DNA of 26,345 nucleotides from Prorocentrum cordatum (taxonomy: Eukaryota; Sar; Dinophyceae; Prorocentrales; Prorocentraceae), in assembly GCA_963575745.1 (NCBI GenBank), contig CAUYUJ010000706.1:20001-46345 (forward strand), read 5' to 3'. The notes beneath the pieces are model-generated. The model was not told the origin of the DNA, did not search any database, and worked only from the letters and a program-made list of their open reading frames with translations. Position numbers and translations under genes: made by a program. The number at the start of each line of letters is the position of its first letter. The first letter of the stretch is position 1. This document shows, one piece after another, positions 7,865 through 18,239 of this stretch.

Positions 7865-8350
7865 GGGCAAGGAGGAGGAGGAGGAGGAGGGAGGAGAAGG
7901 GAGCATAGAGGAGCAGGGAGGAGCATGGAGGAGGGAGGGAGGGAGGGGGGGGAGGGAGGAGCGCACAGAGGAGCGTGGGCGAGGCTGGGGGCACGGAGGA
8001 GGGCTCGTCGGAGGAGCAGCGCCGCACCGACGGCGGGGGGGCCCACCTCCGGGGAGGAGGACCTGGCCCAGCTGCCCCGCGGGCTGCCGAGGCCCTGCGG
8101 CCCCTCGCCCACCTCGGCTCCTGGGGCGGGGTCGGGGATCCTCTGGCCCGGGTCACTCCAAACCCGGATCAGCCAGGCCTTGCAGCATCAGGAGGGGGAG
8201 GGGGAGGGGGAGGGGGAGGGGGAGGGGGAGGGGGAGGGGGAGGAGGAGGAGGAGGAGGAGGAGGAGGAGGAGGAGGAGGAGGAGGAGGAGGAGGAGGAGG
8301 AGGAGGGGAGGAGGAGGAAGAGGAGGAGGAGGAGGAGGAGGAGGAGAAGA
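7865..8350. repeat. GGA / GGGGGA purine-rich tracts
   Basis: An imperfect GGAGG region at about 7870-7965 is followed, after 220 bp of GC-rich unique sequence, by a dense tract at 8191-8349. The tract opens with GGGGGA hexamers and shifts to pure GGA and then GAGGA. Open frames across it (poly-Gly, poly-Glu, poly-Pro) are artefacts. Confidence 0.95.
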
Positions 8351-8482
8351 AGTTCCGTTTCCCTCTCCCGCAACATCCGGCAAGACCCTGCGCCCCCAAG
8401 CCCGGGCCCATGCGGAGGATACTGCAAGGCCCTGCAGGATCCTGCGCAAGCCCGGGTCAGTGCGACCCTGGCTCGGGTCGCG

Positions 8483-8657
8483 CGAAAGGGGGGGATAGCA
8501 AAGGGGGGGTTTGAGAATCAGCTCACGTAGCTGATTTTCCCGGCGCCTTCTGGCGCCGGAGGCGCCTATGTGTCGAGGAATGGGCCCCTCGGTGGGGCCG
8601 AAACCAGCTGCATGCAGCTAATTTCGTACCCCCCCCTTTCCCAATCCCCCCCTTTCG
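8483..8657. mobile_element. MITE-like palindromic element (175 bp core)
   Basis: The left end reads CGAAAGGGGGGGAT, then AAAGGGGGGG, then about AATCAGCT. The right end read on the opposite strand gives the same order (CGAAAGGGGGGGATT, AAAGGGGGGGG, AATTAGCT), so the terminal inverted repeats are about 42 bp. Weaker inverted similarity continues outside to CTGCAGGANCCTGC on both sides (near 8433 and 8675), so the full element may span about 8400-8700. The interior holds small palindromes, including AGCTGCATGCAGCT. No ORF and no clear target duplication. Confidence 0.6.
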
Positions 8658-9059
8658 TCCGGCCCGACTGGCCCTGCAGGCTCCTGCAAGGTCCGGCGCT
8701 CTGGCTGACCCCCGTTGGCATGGACCCCCGCCTCAAAGACGCCCGGCGGGGGCGCCGCGCCCGCTCGCCGAGAGGGAGGGGGGGGCCTCGAGCTCGGTGG
8801 GGCTCGGGAGCGGCAGGGCCGCTTTTCCCCTGCGGCTATAAAACAATTACACGTCGGTCGGAAGAAGTAGGTAGAAACATGAAGTAGGAAGGCGGATATA
8901 GTAGATTGGGTCCAGGTCCTTCCAACAAATAACAAAACACAGCAAAAGCATGTCGATTCTTGAAGTAGGAAGGCGCTTAAAGTAGATTGGGATCTGGGAA
9001 TCCAAAAATACCTACTTTCAACGACCGGCGTGTACTCCGACGGAAAGGCACCACACGAA
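8658..9059. other. Gene-free stretch with a short spaced duplication
   Basis: No gene recognised. A 30-bp block starting GAAGTAGGAAGGCG and ending AGTAGATTGGG occurs at 8881-8910 and 8962-8991 with four or so differences. AAGTAGGTA near 8866 recurs inverted near 9010. Confidence 0.5.
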
Positions 9060-11055
9060 AATCCGGCCCGACAATCTACAGATGAACCTTCGCTGTCGCG
9101 CGGGACCCCTAGGGAAGGGGCTCCCGCCTGAGACTTCCTCACAGTTCACCCACGGACGAGGCTCCCGCCGGATACTTCCCCCATATTCAAGCCTCAGGAG
9201 CCCAACGTTGACGACAGTCACAGGTCCGAGGATGACCCGAGAGGATCGAAAACATGAAATGCAGGCCCCATGGGGAGAGGGGCCTGATACTTCCCACATG
9301 CTCAGGCCTTAGAAGCCCAAAAGTGACGACAATTACAAGTTCGAGGATGACCCGAGAGGATAAAAAAAACATGAAGTGCGAGCCCCATGGGGAGAGGGCT
9401 CCCGCCTGAGACTTCCTCGCAATTCACTTACAGACGGGGCTCCCGCCTGATATCTCCCCCATATGCAGGCCTCAGGAAGCCAACAGTAACGACAGTTACA
9501 AGTTCGAGGATGGCCAAAGAGGGTTGAAAACATGAAGTGCGGGCTCCATAGGGAGAGGGCTCCCGCCTGAGCCTTCCTCACAATTCACTCCCAGATGACG
9601 CTCCCGCCTGATACTTCCCACATATTCAAGCCTCAGGAGCCCAAAAGTGATGACAATTTCAAGTTCGAGGATGACCCGCTCGGATTTAAAAATATGAAAT
9701 GCGGGCCCCATAGGGAGAGGGATCCCGTCTGAGCTTTCCTCGCATTGCACTCACAGGCGGGGCTCCCGCCTGATATTTCCCGCGCGAAATGCGGGCCCCA
9801 TAGGGAAAAGGCTCCGCTCATATTAAAAAACGCGAAACGGGGGCCCCATAGGGAGAAGGCTCCCGCCTGTGACTCCCCTGCAATTCACTCACAGACGGGG
9901 CTCCCGCCTGATATTTCCCCCCATATTCAAACCTCAGGAACCCAAAAGTGACGACAACGACAGGTTCGAGGATGACCTGCTCATATTAAAAACATGAAGT
10001 GCGGGCCCCATAAGGAGAGGGTTCCCGCCTGAGCCTCCCTCACAATTCACCCACAGACGAGGCTCCCGCCTGATAGTTCCACCAGGCCTCAGGAGCCCAA
10101 AAGTGACGACACTTACAAGTTCGAGGATGACCCGCACGGGTTGAAAAACATGGAATGCGGGCCCCACAAGGAGAGGGCTCCCGCCTGAGCCTTCGTCGCA
10201 GTTCAATCACATAAGAGCCTTCCGCCTGATACTCCGCCAGATTCAAGCCCCAAGAGCACGAAAGTGACGCCTACAGGTTCGAGGATGACCCGCTCGGGTT
10301 AGAAACGCGAAATGCGAGCTCCATAGGGAGAGGGCTCCCGCGTGAGCCTATGAGCCTTCCTCACAGTTCACTCACACACGAGGCTCCCGCCTGATACTTC
10401 CCCCCATATTCAAGCCTCAGGAGCCCCAAAGCGACGACATTTACAAGTTCGAGGATGACCCGCTGATTAACAACATGGAATGCGGGCCCAATAGGGAGAG
10501 GGCTCCCGCCTGAGCCTTCCTCGCACTTCACTCACAGACGACGTTCCCGCTCGATACCTTCCCCATATTCAGGCCTCAGGGGCCCAAACGCGACGACAAT
10601 TACATGTTCGAGGATGACCCGCTAGGATGAACAAAAAAACATGAATTGCGAACCCCATAAGGAGAAGGCTCCTCTGCAATTCACTCACAGACGAGGCTCC
10701 CACATCTCCCCATATGCAAGCCTCAGAAACCCAAAAGTGACGACAACGACAGGTTCGAGGATGACCCGCTCGGATGAAAAAGTGAAAGGCGGGCCCCATA
10801 GGGAAAGGGCTCCCGCCTGAGACTTCCTCGCAGTTCACTTACTGAGGAACCTCCCGCCTGATACCTTCCCCATATTCAGGCCTCAGGAGCCCAAAAGTGA
10901 CGACAACGACAGGTTCAAGGATGACCCGCTCGGATGAAAACCATGGAATGCGGACCCCATAAGGAGAGGGCTCCCGCCTGAGACTTTCTCGCAAGTCACT
11001 CGCAGACAAGCCTCCCGCCTGCTGTCTCCCCCATATGCAGGCCTCAGGGAAAATA
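9060..11055. repeat. Satellite array, period about 160 bp, about 12 units
   Basis: A repeating unit anchored on CCTCAGGAGCCCAAAAGTGA. Anchors fall at about 9192, 9307, 9470, 9631, 9932, 10087, 10248, 10415, 10574, 10721, 10881 and 11042, so most intervals are 147-167 bp. One interval is short (115) and one is double (301) with a rearranged unit at 9780-9850. Each unit also contains GTTCGAGGATGACCCG, GCGGGCCCCATAGGGAGAGG and two copies of GGCTCCCGCCTGANACTTCC about 50 bp apart, so the unit has an internal duplication. Units differ by point changes and small indels. Short open frames within it are not genes. Confidence 0.93.
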
Positions 11056-11069
11056 TGCTGAGTGAGCAA

Positions 11070-11255
11070 AGAGAGTGTGTGTGTGTGGTATGCGTCTGGA
11101 TATGATGATGGCGGTGGTGGCGGTGATGCTGCTGATGATGATGATGATCGATGGCCGATGGTGATGGTGATCAATGGTGAGTGACTGAATATGATGATGA
11201 TGGTGGTAGTGATGGTGATTACCGATCAGGATGATGACCGATGACGGGGTGAATG
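11070..11255. repeat. GT then GAT/GGT microsatellite following the satellite
   Basis: A short GT run (about 11071-11086) leads into interrupted GATGATG and GGTGGTGATG repeats. The order satellite, then GAT microsatellite, then TTCCTGCGCGGNGGGTGTCC is repeated at the second locus (15450-16400). Confidence 0.85.
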
Positions 11256-12115
11256 CGTGAGCGAGGCGGAGCGTGGGAGGGAAGTTCCTGCGCGGAGGGT
11301 GTCCCCTCCCCCCAAAAAAACAAGAACCCCAATCTGGATGTGGGGGAAAAACATATGGGGCGTGCGAGCGGCTCCCCCGACCAGCAAAAAAACGGCTCCG
11401 GCGAAGGGGAAACAACGGCCCCAGGATTGGACAGCGGAGATCGGAGTTGGAATCGGGGGAGAAACGGCAGACGTGCTGCAGCGAATTTGTGCGTGGATTT
11501 CGGTCAATGCAAGACCCCGAGACGGCGAGTGAAAAACGACGTGAATTTCGCATGTTTTTTCGTCTTCATTCTTGACCAACAAATCTGCATGAAATTCACC
11601 TCGAAATCCAGAACGAAATTTTCGAGGACACTCTGGGCCCATCCTGTCGTTTTCCGAACGAAATCCGATCTGCGATGTTGGCGCTGTGCGAAACGGCGAC
11701 GGGGTAAGAAAGACGCCGGGACCAGCAGCACAAGCGGCAAAACTGACCCGGCACAGTGACGGCCCTGTCGTTTCCAGGGCCCACACAAAGGGTGCTCCCC
11801 CCCCCCCGCCCGCCCGCCGCCCGGGGTTCGACTTTCGCGGTCGGACTTTTCGATGCCCGAGGTCGACCTTCGAGGTTCGTCTTTGGGCCTCGCAGCTCGA
11901 AGGTCGGACTTCGAGCTCCGACCTCGAAGATCAGACTTCGAGGGCCTGGCTTTGAATCTCTGACGCCTCTGAACCTCATGTGTTTTCCTACCCCGTTGTG
12001 CGTCTCGAGCAGGGCTGCCCGTCGCAGCAGCTGGATCCGCCCCGAAGTTCTGATCGGAGCACGCCCAGCGACGAGTCTCGGGGTCGATTTTTGACTCCCG
12101 AACCCCAGACGTTTC
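11256..12115. other. Gene-free stretch with a dense inverted-repeat patch
   Basis: No gene recognised. At about 11825-11955 there are several short inverted and direct copies of GACCTTCGAG, CTCGAAGGTC and GACTTCGAG, which would fold readily. A poly-C run (about 11797-11806) precedes it. Long minus-strand frames here lack domains. Confidence 0.5.
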
Positions 12116-12191
12116 ATCCTCCTCCTCCTCCTCCTCCTCCTCCTCCTCCTCCTCCTCCTCCTCCTCCTCCTCCTCCTCCTCCTCCTCCTCT
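12116..12191. repeat. (CCT)n microsatellite
   Basis: About 25 uninterrupted CCT/TCC units. It reads as poly-Pro on the plus strand and poly-Gly or poly-Arg on the minus strand. Confidence 0.97.
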
Positions 12192-12429
12192 TACGCCCAT
12201 GCGGACTCCCCCATGCAGCCGCGCTGCGTTCGGGCGCTCGAGGACCCCAGCCAGGCCGCCGCGTTCTGCCCCCTGCATACCGCTCCACTGTCTGAACTTC
12301 TCCCGCGCGCTGCCCAGCGGCAGCAGTCCCTGCCTCCAGCTCGCGCCGGCCAGCATGAGCTTCAAAACACAGGTTGTGCCATTCCAGCTCGTGCTGATTC
12401 CACCTCTGGACGCGGGAGTTACAGGCGTC

Positions 12430-14880
12430 GTTGAACCCTCTCGATGCTAAGCAAAAACCCAATCGACTGTCGCTTGGCGGCATCAGGCCCACATTCCCGC
12501 CAATTCGATTCATAAACGTAGATGCGTGTTCGATTACTCTCAACGCGCGCGGCGCATCCTTTACCAAAATCTGAGTCCATGCGATCCTGTCCAACTTCTC
12601 TCTTGCCGTGCATCCGAACGTGTAGGTGCAATCTAAGTTGGTCGAGATATGACTGCGCCCGCGGCTCTGCATTCGCCATCTGCAACTGATTGTCGTGACC
12701 AGCGCACCCACTCCGCACTTTCCCGCTAATGCACTGCGAGCGCAAGATGGCTTTCCATGTCCGGCGCCCCCTGATGCATGCCGCTGGGGGAACCCGCGGA
12801 CCATGCGCAATATAAACGCCTTGCCCGCCGACCCAATATTCCTTCTTTGTCAATGCCTTTGCCCACGCTGAAATTACGACGCGCCCGAACAATATGTCGG
12901 CACCGCTTCACTGCTCCGTGCTCTTACCAAAATATGTCAATATCTCCTGCGACATACTTCTGAATGGCATGTGAGCTCCCGCGTTCGACGACTGGCTTCC
13001 TGAGTCTCCTGAAAGTCCGAGGATCCGCTTGAGCTGGCTCGGCTGGCTCTCGTTGAGGGTCCACTCCTGGCACCTGCCCCGGTATCCATCCAATCTATCG
13101 AAGTAGCGACCTCCCTTTGTTCGTCGTCGGAATTACCTCCTCTTCCCCGCCTGCCTCGATCTGCCTCTGTATGCCTGCTGGCGCTCGATTGCTCGCCTCG
13201 CTCGGGCCGGTTATGTTCTCTTTCGGCTGTTCGGTCATCAATGCCATCCCAGACGGTAGCCACCCTTCAGGATAGGCCTGTATGTTGCATACTCTTCTGA
13301 AGTAACTTACCACTGCGCGTCGATCAAGTCGTGCGTCCTCCATCCAATCAGCGTCGGTGAACCTCGCGTCGTCCTCGCCGTCATTGTCAACTCCCTGGCA
13401 GCACGGCCTCGTTGAATTCTTGCAGTCCGCTGCGTGCACCTTGGGCCCGCCATCCTTTTCATATTGCACACGCTCCTTGGTCCGTTTCCCCGCGTCTATG
13501 TTTTGCCCTGGATGAGTGATAATATCTCTCGCGCGGTCCGCCCCCCGTATCGTTGCATTGGAAACGAACGGCGCTAACTTGTTTTAGCCACATGTGCTAC
13601 TGCTGCTTCCACTATCTCCTCCGCGTATTCCTTCTTTCTCCTCCTGTCGCACACCTCCCTTTTTCATCTCCAGAGCGGCTGTTTTCTCCGCCGGTTGATT
13701 TTCCATGTTGCATGGTTTCGTCATTCTGCCCGGGCCGTCCTCGCAGTTGCCGCCTTTGATCGAGTGGATGCATCACGCGGACAATTGCTTATTCTTTTTC
13801 TTGTTCCATTCGCTCTGGTTGCTCCTTTATCTCCCTGTGGTAGTAGTTCCTCCATTGATTCAAGAATCGTCGTGCTCAAACATGCCCCACATGTGACCAG
13901 GCGTGTGTCTCTCCGCTGCTTGCGGCCAAACCTCCCGATAGATGCTCGCTTGCTTCTATTCCAAGCGCTGGAATACCCCCCCCCTTCCTCGCACCCGATT
14001 TCAAGCATCTCATAAGGCCATAGATGTAACAGATTGCTGGTAGTCTCTGTTCTCTCACGCACGAACTACATTGCGTATACGTGGCAAATGGAATTGGGCA
14101 TATATGCTGTCATCGTCGTGCCGTCTGTATTACGCAGGTCGGTCGGTTGGATCCCCATGAGCGCGCCCATGCATGATTTTCTCCGTCGTGCCCTGCCACT
14201 GCTGTTCTCAACTCCTGGGTCGCATCCTCACACTGGGCGGCCCCTCGTAAGCTCCATGCTTCCAGCCGGTCCTCTTGTCAAGTCAAAACCTGACTTGCAG
14301 TCAGCGCACCAGGCCGCCGCGGTGTTTCTACCATGTTTGTCGCATATCTGGCCAACACATTGTGAGTGTCGCTGCGCCAGTTCGTCGTTGGTTTTCTTTC
14401 CCACAGGTGCATAATACGTGCCAATCATGAGCACGCTCGTATTGCCAAGCTTCAGTCGGATGGCTGCTGCTCGGCCTCGTAGACCTGGTGGTTAATGGTA
14501 TCATTGGCGTAAACTGCTCCTCGGTATGCACTTCGATTTCAAAACTTATCCCACCAATTCTGGTTGTCCAGCAGCTTCACCACCATCCGCAATGAATCGC
14601 CCAATGATGCGTAAACTGCTGTACCGCTGATGGGCATGTCAATGTGATTGTCTCGGTGCGCTTGTCACTCTAGCCAACTGTTACCCCTTGAAATCTCGAC
14701 GAGTATCCTTGCACTGTTCTCCCCATGCAGGTTGTGGGCTGTTTTGAATAATTCCCTCCATACGTGCGCCATTATGAGCAGCATCGCGTCGCAGTTGAAC
14801 CCATTTGCGCAACAACGCCACCTCTCGCGGTGTCAATGCCTTGAAAAATGCTGGCTGCTCGCGCTAGCCGACTGACAATA
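12430..14880 (-). pseudogene. Decayed coding-like region, family not recognised
   Basis: Unlike its neighbours this stretch is not GC-extreme. On the minus strand it yields successive protein-like blocks broken by stops and frame changes. From right to left these include ALTPREVALLRKWVQLRRDA (about 14850-14790), AVYASLGDSLRMVVKLLDNQ (about 14620-14560) and VLMIGTYYAPVGKKTNDELA (about 14430-14370). Further left come DRRAVVSYFRRVCNIQAYPE (about 13330-13270) and ILFGRVVISAWAKALTKKEY (about 12895-12835). The blocks have ordinary amino-acid composition, which the GC-rich shadow frames do not. The TYYAPVG block faintly recalls an endonuclease/exonuclease/phosphatase fold of LINEs, but I cannot confirm it. 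It may be one old transposon or gene, or two fused relics. Confidence 0.4.
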
Positions 14881-15449
14881 CCCAAGCCTGGCACGCGGGC
14901 TCGAAGAAGAGATGGGGGGAGGAGGGAGGAGAGGGAGGAGGGGGAGAACATCGGAAGGGGGGAAGAACACGAGGAAGTGGAAGGAGAACCCGGCGACGCA
15001 AGTTTACCGTAGCGTGCCCCCGAGAGGCCTCGATTCATTCGCAAGGCTGGCTTGTCATCCTGACTCATTTTGAGTTCCGATGCCTGGAAGCAGCCCCCAG
15101 GGCCCGAACGTATCGAACTACACCGACGGTAGCACCCTACATGAGAATTCCCCAACTAGTCTGGAATGAATCCTCATCCTCGTCCTTGTGACTGGAGAGG
15201 CTCTCTTCTTGTCTCCGCATCGCCGTCCCAGTCTTCGCCCTGGCGGAAGCCCGCCTCCCGCCAACCGCTCAGCCTCCTCCTCGTCCACCTGCCCTTTCTT
15301 CCCCATCCAACTCCTCCCCCGTCCCTCTTGCAAGGGCGCGCCCGCGCGCCGATTTTCACTGGCGCCGTCGCCGCCTCGGCCAGCAATGGTGAGCTCTCTG
15401 GTGGCCAGACCGCAGAGCCGTTGGGATTCCGATGGCCGCCTCGGGTTAC
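14881..15449. other. Gene-free stretch
   Basis: An imperfect GGA-rich patch lies at about 14905-14950. The rest is GC-rich with no recognised domain or repeat family, until the second satellite locus begins. Confidence 0.4.
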
Positions 15450-16018
15450 CAACGCGACGTGCAGGCCCCATGGAGAAGGGGCCCCCGCCCCTAGACTTCT
15501 GCGAGTCTCACTCACAGACGAGGCTCCTGCTCGAGACCTCCTCGCGATTTACTCAAACAAAGTAACGACAGTTACACGGTTCCGATACCTCGCTCGGACT
15601 ATCAACATTGAAGTGGGACACCAGGGAGGGGCTCCCGCTCAAGACTGCCTCGCGAGCCACTCACGCACGAGGCTCTCACTCGAGACGTCCTGCAGATTCA
15701 GGCCTCAGCAGCCCAAACATTACACGGTTCCGGTACCCCGCCCGGACTATCAACATGAGGTGGGAACTCCATAGGGAGGGGCCTCCGCTCGATAATTCCT
15801 CGCGATTAAATCAGAAACGAAGCGTTTGACACGTCCTGTACGCAGGCCTCAGGAGCCCAACACTGATGACAATTACACGGTTCCGATACCCCGTTCGGAT
15901 TGCCAACATGAGGTGGGGACACTAACTATGGAGAGGGGCTCCCGCTCGAGACTTCCTCGCGACTCACTCACGCACGAGGCTCCCGCTCGAGATATTTCCC
16001 AGATTCAGGACTCAGGAG
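15450..16018. repeat. Second, diverged locus of the 160-bp satellite (about 4 units)
   Basis: Same orientation and same landmarks as the array at 9060-11055: GCCTCAGGAGCCCAA at about 15845, CATGAGGTGGG in place of CATGAAGTGCGGGC, GGGAGGGGCTCCCGCTCGAGACTTCCTCGC, and CACTCACGCACGAGGCTCCCGCTCGAGA. It differs by fixed changes, such as CCGCTCGAGA for CCGCCTGAGA and ACACGGTTCCGATACCCCG for ACAAGTTCGAGGATGACCCG. It is therefore a separate subfamily and not a recent copy. Anchors at about 15703, 15847 and 16011 give intervals of 144-164 bp. Confidence 0.85.
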
Positions 16019-16039
16019 TGTGCGTGCGCTATGTAACGA

Positions 16040-16045
16040 AGATGG

Positions 16046-16115
<70 letters not shown>

Positions 16116-16345
16116 ATTGATAATGATGCTGCTGATGATGATGATGGTGATGATGATGATGGTGGTGATGGTGATGGTGATGGTGGTGATGATGCTGATG
16201 ATGGATTGCTTGTGGTAAGGAGGATACTGCTGCTGCTGCTGTTGCTGTTGCGGCTGCTGCTGCTGATGATGATATGATGACCAGTGATCTTGATGGGATA
16301 GTGATCGTGATGATGGTGGTGGTGTGATGGTCATGGTGAGAAAAG
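16040..16345. repeat. GAT / GCT / GGT microsatellite
   Basis: A pure ATG/GAT tract at about 16044-16112, followed by interrupted GATGGTGATG repeats, a CTGCTG block (about 16227-16266), and more GATG. It follows the satellite exactly as at the first locus. Confidence 0.95.
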
Positions 16346-16790
16346 GAGGGGACGAGGAGACGGTCAGGTGTCCTTTCCTGCGCGGGGGGTCCAGAGGAGA
16401 CAATCTACATCCACTTGGGATGCAGAAGCCAAGACCAAGACAACATCGGACCAGGAAAAATCGGGGATCGCTGAAATCTGGGGAAACCAAAGGTACCGAA
16501 ACCGCTACTCCCCAGACCTCTCCTGGGGTGCGTTCTGACCAGGATTTCAAGGCGAATCCAGCGGTGGCGACGACGGAGGCCCCGGAGGCCCAAAAAGGGG
16601 AAAACGAGGGGAGGTAGAGGTATGGGTACCTTTCTCCTCTGAGAAATCTGGTGGTTGCCGCAATGCCCAAACGTTAGAACCGCCGATGTTTGGTCGCGCT
16701 CCCCTGGGCCTTGAGGGTGTATCGGGCACCGCGGCCTCTCCAGGGCGAACCGGGACGCTCTGGGACGGATGATACTGGCCCTGGGCCCCG
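16346..16790. other. Gene-free stretch
   Basis: No gene recognised. The block TTTCCTGCGCGGGGGGTCC near 16374 matches AAGTTCCTGCGCGGAGGGTGTCC near 11282, marking the distal edge of the duplicated satellite module. Confidence 0.45.
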
Positions 16791-17455
16791 TCGAAGAGGA
16801 GTGGCGAGGGGGAGGACGAGGAGGAGGAGGAGGGCGAGGAGGAGGAGGAGGAGGAGGAGGAGGAGGCGGGGGGCGAGCAGCCTGAGGCAGAACATCTGAG
16901 GATGAGGAGGAGGGGGAGATGAGGAGGAGAAGGAGGAGGAGGAGGAGGAGAAAGGGGATGATGATGAGGAGGATGAGGATGAGGATGAGGATGAGGATGA
17001 GGATGAGGATGAGGATGATGAGGAGGAGGAGGAGGAGGAGGAGAGTCGAAGGAAGCAAGAAGAGGAGGATGAGCATGATGTGGAAGGAAGGGGAGAAAGG
17101 AGGGGTAAGAGGAGGGGGGGGGATGTCCCTTAGGATGGGGAGGAGGAGTGGGAGGGGAAGAGGAGGAGAAGAGGAGTATAGGGAAGAAGGAGGTCGAGGT
17201 GGAAGCAGAACGCGCGAGGAGAGATGGTACAATGTCTCAGGGCCGAAGGTGGCGCCCACCCCAAGACCCTGACGGGTCCTGCTCCGGCGTCGGGGCGCGG
17301 GTTCAGCGAGGAGCCGTCCTCACAGGGGGGGGGGGAGAGAAAGGAGAAGAGGACAGGGAGGAGGAGGAAGAGGAGGAAGGAGGAGGAGGAAAAGGAGGAG
17401 GAGGAGGAGGGAGAAGAGGAGGAGGAGGAGGAGGGAGGAGGAGGAAGAGGACTGT
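16791..17455. repeat. Long purine-rich low-complexity region (GAG/GATGAG/GGA)
   Basis: Dense GGA and GAG repeats (16808-16868, 16918-17048), a GATGAG hexamer run (about 16966-17020) and a second GGA/GAA block (17340-17452), with a less repetitive gap at about 17205-17330. The purine bias on the plus strand is nearly complete over hundreds of bases. Open frames here are artefacts. Confidence 0.9.
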
Positions 17456-18235
17456 ATGACGATAGCCGAAACAGTACCTGCTGCAAGCTAAGAACACGCT
17501 GGGGTACTGGACGCCCAGCGCGGTCAGAAAGAGTAGCGACTCGAACTGCTGGGGAGCAACTCCACCAGGAAGGGGAAGCCTGGGTCTTGGCCGCCTCCTC
17601 CTCGGTCCGGGCTATCTCGTGCAAGCCGGCCATCCCCGCCTCGGAACTCAAACGGCATCAAGATTGGCTCCAGCAGCGCTCGTGAGAGAGGAGGATGGCT
17701 TAGCACCGTTCTCCACCAGTCGTCTGAAGGGCACCGCAGCGTCGATGCACGTGGCCACCTTGTGGGGCCCGATCCCGTGCCTGAGTTTTCGAGGGGCCTC
17801 GAGGCCAGTGGGCGTGGGCCGACCACGCTGGGCCCCCAGCTGAGCCCTCCGACGCTGCAGCGCCCCAAACACCGCACTGAAAACAAACAAAAACAGGCGA
17901 GGAACTGGCGGCGACGCACCACTAAAACTATCGGGAACTCCTTGCGCAGCCGCTGCCCACAAGTGTCCCATCGAATTCCTCCGAAGCGTGTTAAGGAACT
18001 TGGGGGGCCCCTGCATCCAAGCGTGGGGGGGGGCCGCTAGTGGGTCAAGAACGCAAAGATAATTCTAGCACTAGGTCCCGAACGAGGTCGAACAACTTTC
18101 GTGCCAATTCGCGCGTCTGGTGCTATTGTTCTCGGCAGAAAAAGGGAAGCCTGGAAAACCTCTCCTCCAGCTCGAAACGAGGAAAAAGCGCGGCGCACAC
18201 TTCGACGAAGGTCGCTGCGACCGAGGGAAGCTCAT
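17456..18235. other. Gene-free stretch, possibly the decayed tail of LINE relic 2
   Basis: It lies directly downstream (minus strand) of the RNase H part of LINE relic 2, where a LINE C-terminal CxxC tail and 3' UTR would be expected. Minus-strand fragments such as LMPFEFRGGDGRLARDSPDR are open but not diagnostic. Confidence 0.3.
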
Positions 18236-18239
18236 CAAT

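Noticed and set aside
7862-8530. Poly-Gly, poly-Glu and poly-Pro open frames
   Set aside because: They arise from GGA and GGGGGA repeats. No flanking unique domain shares the frame.
9200-10760. GGTTCGAGGATGACC-like boxes in the satellite, recalling a tRNA B box
   Set aside because: The match to the B-box consensus is incomplete, no A box at proper spacing was found, and no cloverleaf could be drawn.
9060-11055. Regularly spaced repeats resembling a CRISPR array
   Set aside because: The whole 160-bp unit is repeated and not just short repeats with unique spacers, there are no cas genes, and the context is eukaryotic.
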